64,000 nucleotides of DNA from Streptomyces sp. LBL (GTDB taxonomy: Bacteria; Actinomycetota; Actinomycetes; Streptomycetales; Streptomycetaceae). This document shows, piece by piece, positions 17,639-26,721 of the stretch. How positions within the stretch are numbered: the first letter of the stretch is position 1; each line of letters starts with the position of its first letter. Location: NCBI RefSeq assembly GCF_029893585.1, contig NZ_JARXYX010000001.1:430412-494411 (forward strand), read 5' to 3'. Position numbers and translations under genes: made by a program. Below the pieces are notes generated by a model, which was given only the letters and a program-made list of their open reading frames with translations, was not told the origin of the DNA and made no database searches.

Positions 17639-19117
17639 TCAGCGCAGGACGAAGGGGTTACCGGTGGGGGCGCCGGTGTTGATCCAGACGCTTTTCTCCT
17701 CCACGTACGCGTTGATGGCGGAGATTCCGTTCTCGCGGCCGATGCCGGAGTCCTTGAACCCGCCGAAGGGCGCCAGGTAGCTCACCGCGCGGTAGGTGTT
17801 GACCCAGACGGTGCCGGAGCGGATGCGGTCGGCCATGCGGAGGGCGCGGCCGATGTCACTGGTCCACACGCCGGCGCCGAGGCCGTAGCGGCTGTCGTTG
17901 GCGAGGGTGACGGCTTCGTCCTCGTCCTTGAAGGGGATGACCGCGAGGACGGGACCGAAGACCTCCTCCTGCGCGATGCGCATGCTGTTGCGGACGCCGG
18001 TGAAGACGGTCGGTTCGACGAACCAGCCGCTGCCGCACTCGGGGCGGGCGGCGGCCCTTCCGCCCAGGGCGAGGTCGGCGCCCTCCTGCTGTGCGATGGC
18101 GACGTAGTCGAGCACCTTGGCGTACTGGGCGGGGGTGGTGATGGGGCCGACCTGAGTGTGTTCGTCCATCGGGTCGCCCATGCGTGCGGTGCGCGCCAGG
18201 TCCACCACCTTGCCCACGATCTCGTCGTGCACACTCTCCTGCACCAGGAGCCGGGAGCCTGCGATGCAGGTCTGTCCGGTGGCGGCGAAGATGCCGGAGA
18301 CGGCGCCGTTCACCGCGGCTTCCAGGTCGGCGTCGGCGAAGACGATGTTCGGTGACTTGCCGCCGAGTTCGAGGCTGACGTGCTTGAAGTCGCGGGCGGC
18401 GGCCTCGTTGATGTGGCGGCCGGTGGCGTCCGAGCCGGTGAAGGTGATCTTTCTGACCAGGGGGTGCCCGACGAGGGCGGCTCCGACGTCCTTGCCGAAA
18501 CCGGTGACGACGTTGACCACGCCGGGCGGCAGGCCCGCCTCGTGGAAGAGCCGGACCAGCTCCACGGTCGAGGCGGAGGTGAACTCCGACGGTTTGATCA
18601 CCACGGTGCACCCGGCGGCCAGCGCCGGGGCGATCTTCCACGCCAGCAGCATCAGCGGGGAGTTCCACGGCGTGATGACCGCGACGACCCCGACGGGCTC
18701 CTTCTTCGTGTAGGCGAAGTAGCCCTTCTTGTCCATCGGTGGGACGGTGCCTTCGATCTTGTCTGCGAGCCCGCCGTAGTAGTGGAACCACTGGGGGACG
18801 TAGCTGACTTGGCCGAACATCTCGGTGAACAGCTTGCCGTTGTCACGGACTTCGAGCTCGGCAAGGCGACGGGCGTCGGCGGCGATGGCGTCACCGAGGC
18901 GCCGCATCAGGGCGCCCCGCGCGGAGGCGGTGAGTTCGGCCCACGGGCCGGTGTGCAGGGCGCGGTGGGCGGCGGTGACCGCGTCGTCGACGTCCTGCTC
19001 GCCGCCCTTGGCGATCTCGGCCCAGGGGGCGCCCACGTAGGGGTTGTCGGTGGGAAACCATTCACCGCCGGCGGGCTTGCGGCTCTCCCCGTCGATGAAC
19101 ATGTCGTAGCGCTGCAT
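17639..19117 (-). CDS. NAD(P)-dependent aldehyde dehydrogenase
   Basis: A 492-residue ALDH if it starts at the ATG at 19117; an in-frame GTG at 19147 has no ribosome site. Motifs: VVAVITPWNSPLMLLAWKIA with the conserved Asn, GCTVVIKPSEFTS with the cofactor Lys and Glu, ITFTGSDATGRHINEAAARD, the general base in SLELGGKSPNIVFADADLE, the nucleophile in IFAATGQTCIAGSRLLVQES, and EEVFGPVLAVIPFKDEDEAV. It oxidises an aldehyde to an acid in the cytoplasm. The next upstream genes encode the two halves of a thiamine-diphosphate 2-oxo-acid decarboxylase, so its aldehyde is probably their product (inference). Gap to the upstream gene is 43 bases. Confidence 0.93.
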   Translation of the reverse strand: MQRYDMFIDGESRKPAGGEWFPTDNPYVGAPWAEIAKGGEQDVDDAVTAAHRALHTGPWAELTASARGALMRRLGDAIAADARRLAELEVRDNGKLFTEMFGQVSYVPQWFHYYGGLADKIEGTVPPMDKKGYFAYTKKEPVGVVAVITPWNSPLMLLAWKIAPALAAGCTVVIKPSEFTSASTVELVRLFHEAGLPPGVVNVVTGFGKDVGAALVGHPLVRKITFTGSDATGRHINEAAARDFKHVSLELGGKSPNIVFADADLEAAVNGAVSGIFAATGQTCIAGSRLLVQESVHDEIVGKVVDLARTARMGDPMDEHTQVGPITTPAQYAKVLDYVAIAQQEGADLALGGRAAARPECGSGWFVEPTVFTGVRNSMRIAQEEVFGPVLAVIPFKDEDEAVTLANDSRYGLGAGVWTSDIGRALRMADRIRSGTVWVNTYRAVSYLAPFGGFKDSGIGRENGISAINAYVEEKSVWINTGAPTGNPFVLR

Positions 19118-19160
19118 GGGGAATCTCGATTCGGCGGCCCGGAGCACCCGCTGGGAGGAG

Positions 19161-19760
19161 TCAGAACGTGCTCAGGCCCAGCGCGGCGCGGAAGGAGTTC
19201 TTGTTGGCGACGCCGTCGCGCGGCGGAAGGGCGCGCGGCGGCTCGTCGGTGGTGATCAGCACCTGCGCGTACGTGGTTGCCGCGCGCACCCGGATCCGGG
19301 CGGCGAGGTCCTCGGCCTGGGCCGCGTCGCTGATCCGTAGGGCGTCCCGGATGCCGAAGCCCTGAGCGACGGCGACCAGGTCGGTACCCAGGCCGGTGTG
19401 GCTGGGCTGCATGCCGGTCTCGCCGAAGTGCGCGTTGTCCAGCACGACGACGGTGAGGTTGGGCGGCAGCACGGCACCGATGGTGCCCAACGCGCCGATA
19501 CCCATGAGGTGTTCGCCGTCTCCCGTGACCGCGACGACCGGGCGCTCCGGCCGGGCCAGGGCGAGACCGAGGGCGAGCGGGGCGGCGGCGCCCATCGCGC
19601 CCCAGAGGTAGAAGTTGCCGGGGCGGTCGCCGGCCGCGAACACGTCGTAGCTGGGGGAGCCGAGCCCGGACACCACCAGGGTCTCCTCGGGCAGGCGGGA
19701 GATGAGGTCGGCGACGAAGCGGCGGCGGTCGATACGGACGGGGGTGTCGACGGCAGTCAT
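19161..19760 (-). CDS. Thiamine-diphosphate enzyme, C-terminal (PP) subunit, sulfopyruvate/phosphonopyruvate decarboxylase-like
   Basis: A 199-residue protein that is only the cofactor-binding half of a 2-oxo-acid decarboxylase: LVVSGLGSPSYDVFAAGDRP, FYLWGAMGAAAPLALGLALA, then the ThDP motif VVAVTGDGEHLMGIGALGTI ending in VVVLDNAHFGETG. This split form is known from ComDE sulfopyruvate decarboxylase and from phosphonopyruvate decarboxylases. The ATG at 19760 overlaps the stop of the partner subunit gene. With the partner it would decarboxylate a 2-oxo acid to an aldehyde for the adjacent dehydrogenase. No sulfolactate, taurine or phosphonate genes are nearby, so another 2-oxo acid is likely. 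Confidence 0.88.
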   Translation of the reverse strand: MTAVDTPVRIDRRRFVADLISRLPEETLVVSGLGSPSYDVFAAGDRPGNFYLWGAMGAAAPLALGLALARPERPVVAVTGDGEHLMGIGALGTIGAVLPPNLTVVVLDNAHFGETGMQPSHTGLGTDLVAVAQGFGIRDALRISDAAQAEDLAARIRVRAATTYAQVLITTDEPPRALPPRDGVANKNSFRAALGLSTF

Positions 19761-20294
19761 CAGTTGCGCTCCCACTTCTTGCGGCCGATGAGTTTCTGTC
19801 CGAGGAGCATGGCGACGCGCTCGCCGGCCTCGAACACGGAGTCCAGGGCCGCTTCGACTGTGTCCTCGACCTCCTCCGGGGTGTCGGCGCGCAGGACGGT
19901 GATGCCCATGAGCTCCAGGGCCTGCTGGGTGGTGCGGCCCATGGGGCCCTGCCACGGGTTGAAGTCGGCGTACTCGCCGCGCATCGTCACCAGCGTGAGG
20001 AAGGGGAACTGGCACATCTGCAGCAGGGAGAACATGTTGACGCAGTTGCCCACCCCGCTGCTCTGCATCAGCAGCACCGCCCGCTGACCGCCCAGCCAGG
20101 CCCCGCTGACGACGGCTACGCCTTCCTCCTCGGTGGTCAGCACCACGTCGTTGATGGCCTTCCCGGTGGGCCTCGCGGATGGCGTGGGAGTGACCCGCGT
20201 CCGGCACGTAGGCGATCTGCTGGACCTCGCGCTTCTTCAGCGCGGCGAATACGGCCTCCTGCCAGGAAGGGGCCGGGGCGTGTTTCTGGCTCAT
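19760..20294 (-). pseudogene. Thiamine-diphosphate enzyme, N-terminal (Pyr) subunit, frameshifted
   Basis: The Pyr half of the split decarboxylase. ATG at 20294 starts SWQEAVFAALKKREVQQIAY and continues VPDAGHSHAIREAH, then one extra base near 20156-20163 moves the rest into another frame, which goes on as INDVVLTTEEEGVAVVSGAW (with the catalytic Glu in EEEG), LLMQSSGVGNCVNMFSLLQM and ALELMGITVLRADTPEEVED up to the stop at 19760. Corrected, it would be about 177 residues, normal for the subunit. A single-base change is the only visible defect, so either a recent inactivation or a sequencing error is possible. It heads the operon that continues to the CitE-type lyase. Confidence 0.85.
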
Positions 20295-20516
20295 GTGTGG
20301 CGACTCCGCTGTTCCGGGCGGCTCAAGGTGTCACACATCATGAGTGGTGATGGATGGGGTTGAACAATAGAAATCTGTGATGCTCGTATGCTCTGCCCGC
20401 ATGCCCCGCACCCGCACTGGCGGCGACCTGCGGCATCACGTCGTCGGTCACGGTCTCCGCCATTCACCGTCCTCGTCCAGAACCCTGGACCGACGGTTTT
20501 CCGGCCGGGCCGTTTC

Positions 20517-21308
20517 TCAGTCGAGAAACGCCCTGACCAGTTCCCCGGCTTCGCTCCGGCATTCCTCGAAGTAGGCGTGCCGGGCCCCGGGGAAGATGTG
20601 GGTCCGGGCGTCGTGGATCCGGGTGGCGAGCAGCGGGGCGTTGTCCGGCGGGGTGAGCCGGTCCTGGTCGCCGTGCAGGATCAGCGTGGGCGCGCTGATG
20701 AAGGGGAGGACGTCCCAGGCGTCGTGCTCGTTGCTGGCCACCAGATGGCCGCGCCGGGCGTGCGGCGGCATGCCGGGATCGCCGAGGGTGCCGTACGGGC
20801 CGGGGTGGCCGGCCAGCCAGGCCGGGGAGTACATCAGCTCGGTCAGGGCCCGCCGGGCAGTCTCCGGGTCGGCCTGGGCCAGGGCGCGCCGCACGGTGTT
20901 GTCGCGCTCGACGGCGTGCGGTCCGCCCGGCGAAGTGCAACCCAGGACCAGGCGCCGGATCCTGTCCGGGTGGCGGGCGGCGACCCATTGCGCGACCCGG
21001 CCGCCCATGGAGGTCCCGTAGACGTCGGCCCGTTCTATGCCGAGGTCGTCGAGGACCGTGAGCACGTCCTCGGCGAACTGCCGTGTCGAGTACGGCCCTT
21101 CTGGCTTGTCGCTGGCCCCGGTCCCGCGGTAGTCGAGGGTGATGGTCGAGTGCGTGGCGCAGAAGTCCTCGCGCACGCCATCCCACCAGTGGTGGTTGTT
21201 CGCCTGCCCGGCCAGGAGCACGAGCGGGAACCCGTCCCCCTGGAGCTGGTACGCCAGCGCGGTACCGTCCTGAGCGCGGGCGTGGAGCTGGCGGATGGTG
21301 TTCGTCAT
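20517..21308 (-). CDS. Alpha/beta hydrolase
   Basis: A 263-residue alpha/beta-hydrolase fold enzyme. The oxyanion region is FPLVLLAGQANNHHWWDGVR, the strand-order motif ITLDYRGTGASDKP, the nucleophile elbow ADVYGTSMGGRVAQWVAARH (Ser), the acid LILHGDQDRLTP (Asp) and the catalytic His in IFPGARHAYFEECR. The family includes 3-oxoadipate enol-lactonases, haloperoxidase-like and C-C bond hydrolases, and the TSMGG plus DYRGTGAS forms resemble the enol-lactonase group. It lies between the LysR gene (46-base gap) and the decarboxylase operon, on the same strand, and may hydrolyse an ester, amide or lactone that feeds that pathway (inference). Confidence 0.9.
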   Translation of the reverse strand: MTNTIRQLHARAQDGTALAYQLQGDGFPLVLLAGQANNHHWWDGVREDFCATHSTITLDYRGTGASDKPEGPYSTRQFAEDVLTVLDDLGIERADVYGTSMGGRVAQWVAARHPDRIRRLVLGCTSPGGPHAVERDNTVRRALAQADPETARRALTELMYSPAWLAGHPGPYGTLGDPGMPPHARRGHLVASNEHDAWDVLPFISAPTLILHGDQDRLTPPDNAPLLATRIHDARTHIFPGARHAYFEECRSEAGELVRAFLD

Positions 21309-21354
21309 GGTTCGTCCCAGGGGGTGATCGGGGGCGGGGGCGGTCAGCCGTCTG

Positions 21355-22311
21355 CTACGGGGTGGTGGATGCCTGGGCCTGGGCTGAGGGCCATCTGCCG
21401 TGGTCGACCCTCGAGTTGATCTGGCGTACCAGTTCCCGGGCGACGACCTCCACGGCGGGCGGCGTCCGCCCGAACCTGGGGGTTCCGAGGACGATGGAGC
21501 GCCACACATCCGGTTCGCACAGCGGTGCGGCGCTCAGTGAGCCCTGCGCGACATCCTCGGCGATGCCCACACCCGGCAGGACGGTCCAGCCGTGCCCGGC
21601 ACGGACGAGCTGCTTCTGCACCCGCATGGAGTTGGTCTGGACGGCGACGTTCAAGTCCGCTCCGGCCCGCGCCGCCGCCGCGTCGATCAGGCTGCGCAGC
21701 GCGTGACCGGACGCCGGCATGATGAGCGGATGCGCTGCCGCCTCCGCGAACGGCACGGGACGATCGGCCCGCAGCCCGGCCGCCGCCGGAGCGACCGCCC
21801 ACAAGCGCTCCCGCACCAGCGGGCGGGCGTTGAGTGAGGGAGTGCTGTCCAGGTTGTAGAGCAGGGTCAGGTCCAGGTCGCCGTCGTCGAGCCACTGCTG
21901 CAGATGCCCGGAGTATGCGGTGATCAGCCGGAGTTCGATGCCGGGGTGGTCGCGGGCGACGGCCGACACCAGCGACTCCGCGAGCAGGTCGCTCACGCTC
22001 TCCAGCAGACCGACAGTGACGATGCCGGTCACCACGCCGGGTGCCGGCTGCACCTCGGCGCGGGCCCGCTCCAGCTCGTTCAGGGCCCGCCGGGCCCGGT
22101 CCACCATGATCGCCCCGGCCTCCGTCGGACGCATGCCCTGCCGGGTGCGCTCGAACAGAGGGACTCCAAGCTCCTCCTCCAGAGTGCGGATCTGCCGGGT
22201 CACCGCCGGCTGCACCAGGTGCAGCAACTCGGCGGCACGCGTGACACTGCCCACCTCGGCGACCGTGATGAGCGCTTTGAGCTGCTTGACGTCCAGGGTT
22301 CTCACCGCCAT
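21355..22311 (-). CDS. LysR-family transcriptional regulator
   Basis: A 318-residue LTTR starting at ATG 22311 (an in-frame ATG at 22332 would add seven residues). The HTH reads LDVKQLKALITVAEVGSVTR, then AAELLHLVQPAVTRQIRTLE and ELGVPLFERTRQGMRPTEAG; the effector domain from residue 90 has GIVTVGLLESVSDLLAESLV, WLDDGDLDLTLLYNLDSTPS and GHGWTVLPGVGIAEDVAQGS. It is divergent from the CaiB/acyl-CoA dehydrogenase genes and sits at the head of the minus-strand decarboxylase operon, the usual place for a regulator of both. The 106-base gap contains TCATGAGCGTTCATGA at about 22360-22375, a near-perfect repeat that could be its site. Confidence 0.92.
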   Translation of the reverse strand: MAVRTLDVKQLKALITVAEVGSVTRAAELLHLVQPAVTRQIRTLEEELGVPLFERTRQGMRPTEAGAIMVDRARRALNELERARAEVQPAPGVVTGIVTVGLLESVSDLLAESLVSAVARDHPGIELRLITAYSGHLQQWLDDGDLDLTLLYNLDSTPSLNARPLVRERLWAVAPAAAGLRADRPVPFAEAAAHPLIMPASGHALRSLIDAAAARAGADLNVAVQTNSMRVQKQLVRAGHGWTVLPGVGIAEDVAQGSLSAAPLCEPDVWRSIVLGTPRFGRTPPAVEVVARELVRQINSRVDHGRWPSAQAQASTTP

Positions 22312-22417
22312 CCGCACCGGACATGGTGCCATCAGATTTAGCTATTTCACTCACAGTGTCATGAGCGTTCATGATGGTACTCCCGTACGGGACACGCATG
22401 CTCCTGGAGGTCACCGC

Positions 22418-23617
22418 ATGACCGAGCCCCCCGAAGAACTGCCGCTGGCCGGCATCACCGTCGTCAGTGTCGAGCAGGCGGTGGCGGCCCCCTTTGCCAC
22501 CCGCCAGCTGGCCGACCTGGGCGCCCGGGTCATCAAGGTGGAGCGTCCCGGAGGAGGTGACTTCGCCCGCCGCTACGACAGCACGGTGTACGGCGAGTCC
22601 AGTTACTTCGTGTGGCTCAACCGGTCGAAGGAGTCCGTGACGCTGGACCTGAAGTCCGCGCGTGGGCGGGCGGTCCTGGAGCAACTGCTGGGCAGGGCAG
22701 ACGTGTTCGTGCAGAACCTGGCGCCGGGCGCGGCGGTCCGGCTGGGCCTTGGCGCCGAGGCACTCGGTGAGCGCCACCCGGCACTGATCCCGTGCTCGAT
22801 CTCCGGCTACGGCGCGTCCGGCCCGTGGGCGGACCGCAAGGCGTACGACCTGCTGGTGCAGTGCCAGACGGGGCTCGTCTCCTTGACCGGGACCGCCCGG
22901 GAGCCGGCCCGTGCAGGAGTGTCGATCGCCGACATCGCCGCCGGCATGTACGCCTATTCGGGCATCCTCACCGCGCTGTTCACACGGGCCACCACCGGCA
23001 TCGCCCGCTCCGTGGAGGTGTCGCTGTTCGAGGCGCTGGCCGAGTGGATGAGCCAGCCCGCCTACTACACGCGTTACGGCGGCACCCAGCCCCCGAGGGT
23101 GGGCACCCAGCACGCCACGATCGCCCCGTACGGCGCGTACACCGCGGCCGACGGCAAGGACGTCCTGTTCTCGGTCCAGAACGAACGCGAATGGGCCGCG
23201 CTGTGCGAGCAGTTCCTGGGACGGCCGGATCTGGTGGACGACGCACGGTTCGCGACCGGATCCGACCGGGTGGCACACCGCGAGGAACTCAACGCCATCG
23301 TGGCCGAGCGGTTTTGCTCGTTGGACAGCGAGCAGGTGAGGAAGCTGCTCGACGCGGCGGGCATCGCCAACGCCGGGGTCAACGACGTCGAGGAGTTCCT
23401 CGCGCATCCCGTGCTCAGCGGCCGGGACCGCTGGCGGGACGTACGGATACCGGGCGGCGAACTGGTGCCGGCTCTCCTGCCGCCGGTGGACCTGGCCGGA
23501 ACGGCCGCGCGTATGGGCGCCGTCCCTGCGGCCGGCGAGCACACCGAACGGATCCTGGCCGAACTGGGGCACAGCGCGGCCGACATCGACGGCCTGCGGG
23601 CCGATCACACCATCTGA
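22418..23617 (+). CDS. CaiB/BaiF-type (class III) CoA-transferase
   Basis: A 399-residue formyl-CoA-transferase-fold enzyme, ATG preceded by CTGGAGG. Visible: AAPFATRQLADLGARVIKVE, ESSYFVWLNRSKESVTLDLK, the segment ISGYGASGPWADRKAYDLLV with the Tyr-Asp at the active-site position, VSIADIAAGMYAYSGILTAL, and VEVSLFEALAEWMSQPAYYT. Class III enzymes move CoA between acids through an aspartyl-CoA anhydride. Close relatives act on mesaconate, citramalate, itaconate, succinate or benzylsuccinate. With the downstream acyl-CoA dehydrogenase (48-base gap) and the divergent hydratase and lyase operon, activation of a C5 diacid such as itaconate, mesaconate or methylsuccinate is the best guess. Confidence 0.9.
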   Translation: MTEPPEELPLAGITVVSVEQAVAAPFATRQLADLGARVIKVERPGGGDFARRYDSTVYGESSYFVWLNRSKESVTLDLKSARGRAVLEQLLGRADVFVQNLAPGAAVRLGLGAEALGERHPALIPCSISGYGASGPWADRKAYDLLVQCQTGLVSLTGTAREPARAGVSIADIAAGMYAYSGILTALFTRATTGIARSVEVSLFEALAEWMSQPAYYTRYGGTQPPRVGTQHATIAPYGAYTAADGKDVLFSVQNEREWAALCEQFLGRPDLVDDARFATGSDRVAHREELNAIVAERFCSLDSEQVRKLLDAAGIANAGVNDVEEFLAHPVLSGRDRWRDVRIPGGELVPALLPPVDLAGTAARMGAVPAAGEHTERILAELGHSAADIDGLRADHTI

Positions 23618-23665
23618 ACCGCCCGCCCAGGCATATCCCGTACATCCCGCAAGGAGCGGCACAGC

Positions 23666-24835
23666 ATGAGCACTCTCGACATCCTGTCCGAGGACGAGCA
23701 GTTCATCGTCGGCACGGTGCACGACTTCGTCGACAAGGACGTCAAGCCCGTCGTGCGGGAACTCGAACACGCCAACACCTATCCCGAGGCGCTGATCGAG
23801 CAGATGAAGAAGCTCGGCATCTTCGGCCTCGCCATCCCGGAGGAGTACGGAGGAACCCCGGTTTCCGTTCCCTGCTACGTCCTGGTCACCGAGGAACTCG
23901 CCCGCGGCTGGATGAGCCTGGCCGGTGCGATGGGCGGGCACACGGTGGTCTCCAAACTGCTGCTGCACTTCGGCACCGAGGAGCAGAAGCGCCGTTACCT
24001 CCCCCGGATGGCCACCGGCGAGATCCGGGCGACCATGGCACTGACCGAACCCGGTGGCGGCTCCGACCTCCAGGCCATGCGCACCATCGCCCGCAAGGAC
24101 GGTGGGGGAGGCTACGTGGTCACCGGGTCGAAGACGTGGATCACCAACTCGCGCCGCTCCCAGCTGATCGCCCTGCTGTGCAAGACGGACCCCGAGGCCA
24201 CCCCCGCCCACCAGGGCATCGCTATCCTGCTCGTCGAGCATGGACCCGGCCTGACCGTCTCGCGCGACCTGCCCAAGCTGGGCTACAAGGGCGTCGAGAG
24301 CTGCGAGCTGTCCTTCGACGACTACCGCGCGCCGGCCGACGCCGTGCTCGGCGGCGTCGAGGGCAAGGGGTTCGCCCAGATGATGAAGGGCTTGGAGACC
24401 GGCCGCCTCCAAGTCGCCGCCCGCGCACTCGGTGTCGGTCGGGCGGCGTTCGAGGACTCGCTCGCCTACGCCCAGGAGCGCGAGTCCTTCGGCAAGCCCA
24501 TCTGGCAGCACCAGGCGATCGGCTCCTACCTGGCCGACATGGCCACCTCGCTGACCGCGGCCCGCCAACTCACCCTCTACGCTGCCCGCGAGGCCGAAGC
24601 GGGCCGGCGCGTGGACATGGAGGCGGGCATGGCGAAGCTGTTCGCCTCCGAGACCGCCATGCAGATCGCCCTCAACGCCGTCCGAATCCACGGCGGTTAC
24701 GGCTACTCGACCGAGTTCGACGTGGAACGGTACTTCCGCGACGCCCCGCTCATGATTGTCGGCGAGGGCACCAACGAGATCCAGCGGAACGTGATCGCGA
24801 GCCAGCTCGTCAAGCGCGGAAGTCTCGACGTGTGA
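23666..24835 (+). CDS. Acyl-CoA dehydrogenase
   Basis: A 389-residue FAD flavoprotein of standard length; AAGGAG is ten bases before the ATG. Order: N-terminal helical domain (LSEDEQFIVGTVHDFVDKDV), substrate and flavin strands ATMALTEPGGGSDLQAMRTI and VTGSKTWITNSRRSQLIALL, and the C-terminal helical domain with GRLQVAARALGVGRAAFEDS, IRIHGGYGYSTEFDVERYF-like text (VRIHGGYGYSTEFDVERYF) and the catalytic base in LMIVGEGTNEIQRNVIASQL (Glu before GTN). It makes a 2,3-enoyl-CoA and gives electrons to ETF; an etfB start codon overlaps its stop, but that gene is broken. Methylsuccinyl-CoA to mesaconyl-CoA would suit the neighbours (inference). Confidence 0.93.
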   Translation: MSTLDILSEDEQFIVGTVHDFVDKDVKPVVRELEHANTYPEALIEQMKKLGIFGLAIPEEYGGTPVSVPCYVLVTEELARGWMSLAGAMGGHTVVSKLLLHFGTEEQKRRYLPRMATGEIRATMALTEPGGGSDLQAMRTIARKDGGGGYVVTGSKTWITNSRRSQLIALLCKTDPEATPAHQGIAILLVEHGPGLTVSRDLPKLGYKGVESCELSFDDYRAPADAVLGGVEGKGFAQMMKGLETGRLQVAARALGVGRAAFEDSLAYAQERESFGKPIWQHQAIGSYLADMATSLTAARQLTLYAAREAEAGRRVDMEAGMAKLFASETAMQIALNAVRIHGGYGYSTEFDVERYFRDAPLMIVGEGTNEIQRNVIASQLVKRGSLDV

Positions 24836-24900
24836 ACACCGTCGTCTGTGTGAAGTGCGTGCCCGACTCACCGGCGACCGGCACTTCGCGATGACCTACT
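24832..24900 (+). pseudogene. N-terminal stub of electron transfer flavoprotein beta subunit (etfB)
   Basis: A GTG at 24832 overlaps the stop of the acyl-CoA dehydrogenase and reads VNTVVCVKCVPDS, the typical EtfB opening (VCVKxVPD). The next residues continue in another frame as TGDRHFAMTY, again EtfB-like, and then an IS630-type element begins. Only about 22 of 260 codons are left. The translational coupling shows that dehydrogenase and its electron acceptor were once made together; a separate EtfB piece lies at 31225-31570. Confidence 0.75.
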
Positions 24901-24902
24901 GA

Positions 24903-25500
24903 GTTCTTCGGGCTGTTGTCGGGTGGAGGGTCAGTTCGGTGCCGGCGAGGCAGCCGTCGATGAGGTCCGGGTGTTGCTGGATGTCGCAAGCCGCGGCGGA
25001 GGATGCGTTCGAGATGGTCGTCGTCGGCGAAGGCGACATTGGCCAGCGGGCCGCGCCGTAACAGTGACCAGATGCCTTCCACCGGGTTCAAGTCCAGTGT
25101 ATAGGAGGGCAGTTGGCCGATGGTGAGCCAGTCGTGTTTGTCTGCGTACTCGCGCATCCCGGCAGCCCGGTGGGTGTTGAGGTTGATCCCAGACGAGGAC
25201 GATGGGGGCCGGCGAGTTGGATGTGGGCTCGCACGACCAGATCGCGGTAGTCGCTCCAGGCGAAGCTATTGCGTCCCTTGCCCCGGTACTTGCGGTGCCG
25301 GCGCGGGCGGTAGATCAGCCGGGAGGACTCGTCCGGCCGGTAGCAGCACATCGCGGCGATCGACCAGCGGCGCCAGGACCGGCCGCGCACCCGCACCACC
25401 GGCGTGTGTCCACGCCGACCCCAGGTGCGAGCACGCGCCGGAGTCATCGCAAACCCGGCCTCATCCTCGAAGACGACGTAAGTCAGGGCAGCCATAGCCG
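24903..25500 (-). pseudogene. Degenerate IS630-family transposase
   Basis: The DDE core of an IS630 transposase is spread over three frames on the minus strand: ALTYVVFEDEAGFAMTPARA with the first Asp, TWGRRGHTPVVRVRG, SFAWSDYRDLVVRAHIQLAG, then (shifted) MREYADKHDWLTIGQLPSYT and LDLNPVEGIWSLLRRGPLAN with the last Glu, then (shifted again near 24985) an ending that matches DLIDGCLAGTELTLHPTTAR. The N-terminal HTH half is missing. It is inserted into etfB directly after the acyl-CoA dehydrogenase. No clear terminal repeats were found. Confidence 0.8.
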
Positions 25501-25641
25501 CAGGCAGGCCAGGGTGACCAGGGCCTGGAGTGCCTCCCGGACCCGGTTCACTGACTCTGCTGCGCACGGGGGTAGGGCGGGTCAGTGGTGATCGTTCCTG
25601 GGGTCGCTTCTTCTGTTGTGCGGCTATGGAGGCGGTAGGAC

Positions 25642-26195
25642 ATGTCGATGCGGCCGGTGGGGTTGCCGGAGGTTCCGGAGCAGACCGTGATGGTGGCCCG
25701 GGCGGCGTTCCCGAAGGGGAGCCTGGCGATCCGGGGGCGGGATCACCTCGCGGAGGTCTTCGCTGATGAGCCGTTCGCGGAGGCGTTCGGTGTGCGAGGG
25801 GCGCCGGGACTGTCACCGGGGGCGTTGTCGCTGGTGACGGTGTTGCAGTTTGCGGAGGACCTTACGGACCGGCAGGCCGCGGCGATGGCGGTGCGGGCGA
25901 TCGACTGGAAATACGCGCTCGGGGTGGAACTGACGGACATCGGCTTCGACGCCAGTGTGCTGTGCCGGTTCCGGGCACGGCTCGCGGACAACGGCATGGA
26001 ACGGGTCGTCTTCGACCGGCTCCTGGAGCGCTGCAAGGACGTCGGCCTGGTGGCGGCCGGGGGTAAGCAGCGAACCGCTCCACCCATGTGATCAGCGCGG
26101 TGCGGGACTTGAACCGGCTGGCGTTGGCCGGCGAGAGTGTGCGGGCGGCTCTGGAGGCCCTCGCGGTCGCGGCCTGGTTGGCAGGGCAGATCGAC
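25642..26195 (+). pseudogene. N-terminal fragment of an IS1182-family transposase
   Basis: MSMRPVGLPEVPEQTVMVAR opens a frame that continues with FPKGSLAIRGRDHLAEVFAD, VTVLQFAEDLTDRQAAAMAV, RAIDWKYALGVELTDIGFDA and VLCRFRARLADNGMERVVFD, the conserved start of IS1182 transposases. Near 26080 a frameshift removes the usual DSTHV-type motif, and VISAVRDLNRLALAGESVRA continues in another frame to about 26195. There the sequence changes abruptly into a membrane protein. The catalytic C-terminal half is gone. Confidence 0.8.
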
Positions 26196-26197
26196 TG

Positions 26198-26521
26198 CAA
26201 ATCCTCTTCGGCATGCTCGGGATCGGTGTCACGATCCTGCTCTTTGTCGTCCTGGGCAACCCCAGCGCGGGCGGCGCCTATCCGGCCTCGCTGCTGCCGC
26301 CCTTCTGGCGGGCCATCGGCCAGGCCCTGCCCCCGGGTGCGGGCACCACGACAGTGCGCAACACCGTCTATTTCTCGGGCAACGCCACCACCGGCCCGCT
26401 GTTGGTCCTCACCGCCTACGCCGTGGTCGGTGTCGTGATCAGCCTGATCGGTGCCGGTATCCGACGGGGCGGGCCAGCAGCCCCCACCCCTCAGGGACAG
26501 GCTGCCAAGCTCTCCGCCTAG
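26198..26521 (+). pseudogene. C-terminal fragment of a YhgE/Pip-like or ABC-2-type membrane protein
   Basis: From the junction with the IS1182 fragment the frame encodes a hydrophobic helix FGMLGIGVTILLFVVLGNPS, a loop AGGAYPASLLPPFWRAIGQA and PGAGTTTVRNTVYFSGNATT, then a last helix GPLLVLTAYAVVGVVISLIG and a basic tail. This is the typical end of Streptomyces membrane proteins of the YhgE/Pip or DUF3533 group related to ABC-2 permeases. No start and no upstream helices remain, so it is a remnant. Confidence 0.6.
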
Positions 26522-26609
26522 CTACTTGCCCCTGAAAAGGGTTTTGCCTGGTGACCGGACTGCTGTTGTGGGTTGGTCCGGTGCCGGGGGCTGCCTGTTG
26601 TCCTTGTTC

Positions 26610-26715
26610 ACCTGGCGACGACCGTCATGCGGCGCAGGCGGGGGCAGCGGAGGCCGAAGCTGCGCTTGAGGCGACTGACCCGGGCTTCGATACCGACATG
26701 TCGCGCCGACTGATG
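26610..26715 (-). pseudogene. Small transposase C-terminal remnant
   Basis: On the minus strand HVGIEARVSRLKRSFGLRCP followed by RLRRMTVVAR resembles the GIEAxIxxLKRxFGLxRxRLRG motif near the end of ISL3- or IS1182-like transposases, which includes the catalytic Glu. It is 30 residues long and has no start. It touches the 3' end of the GH127 gene. Confidence 0.45.
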
Positions 26716-26721
26716 GGACAG

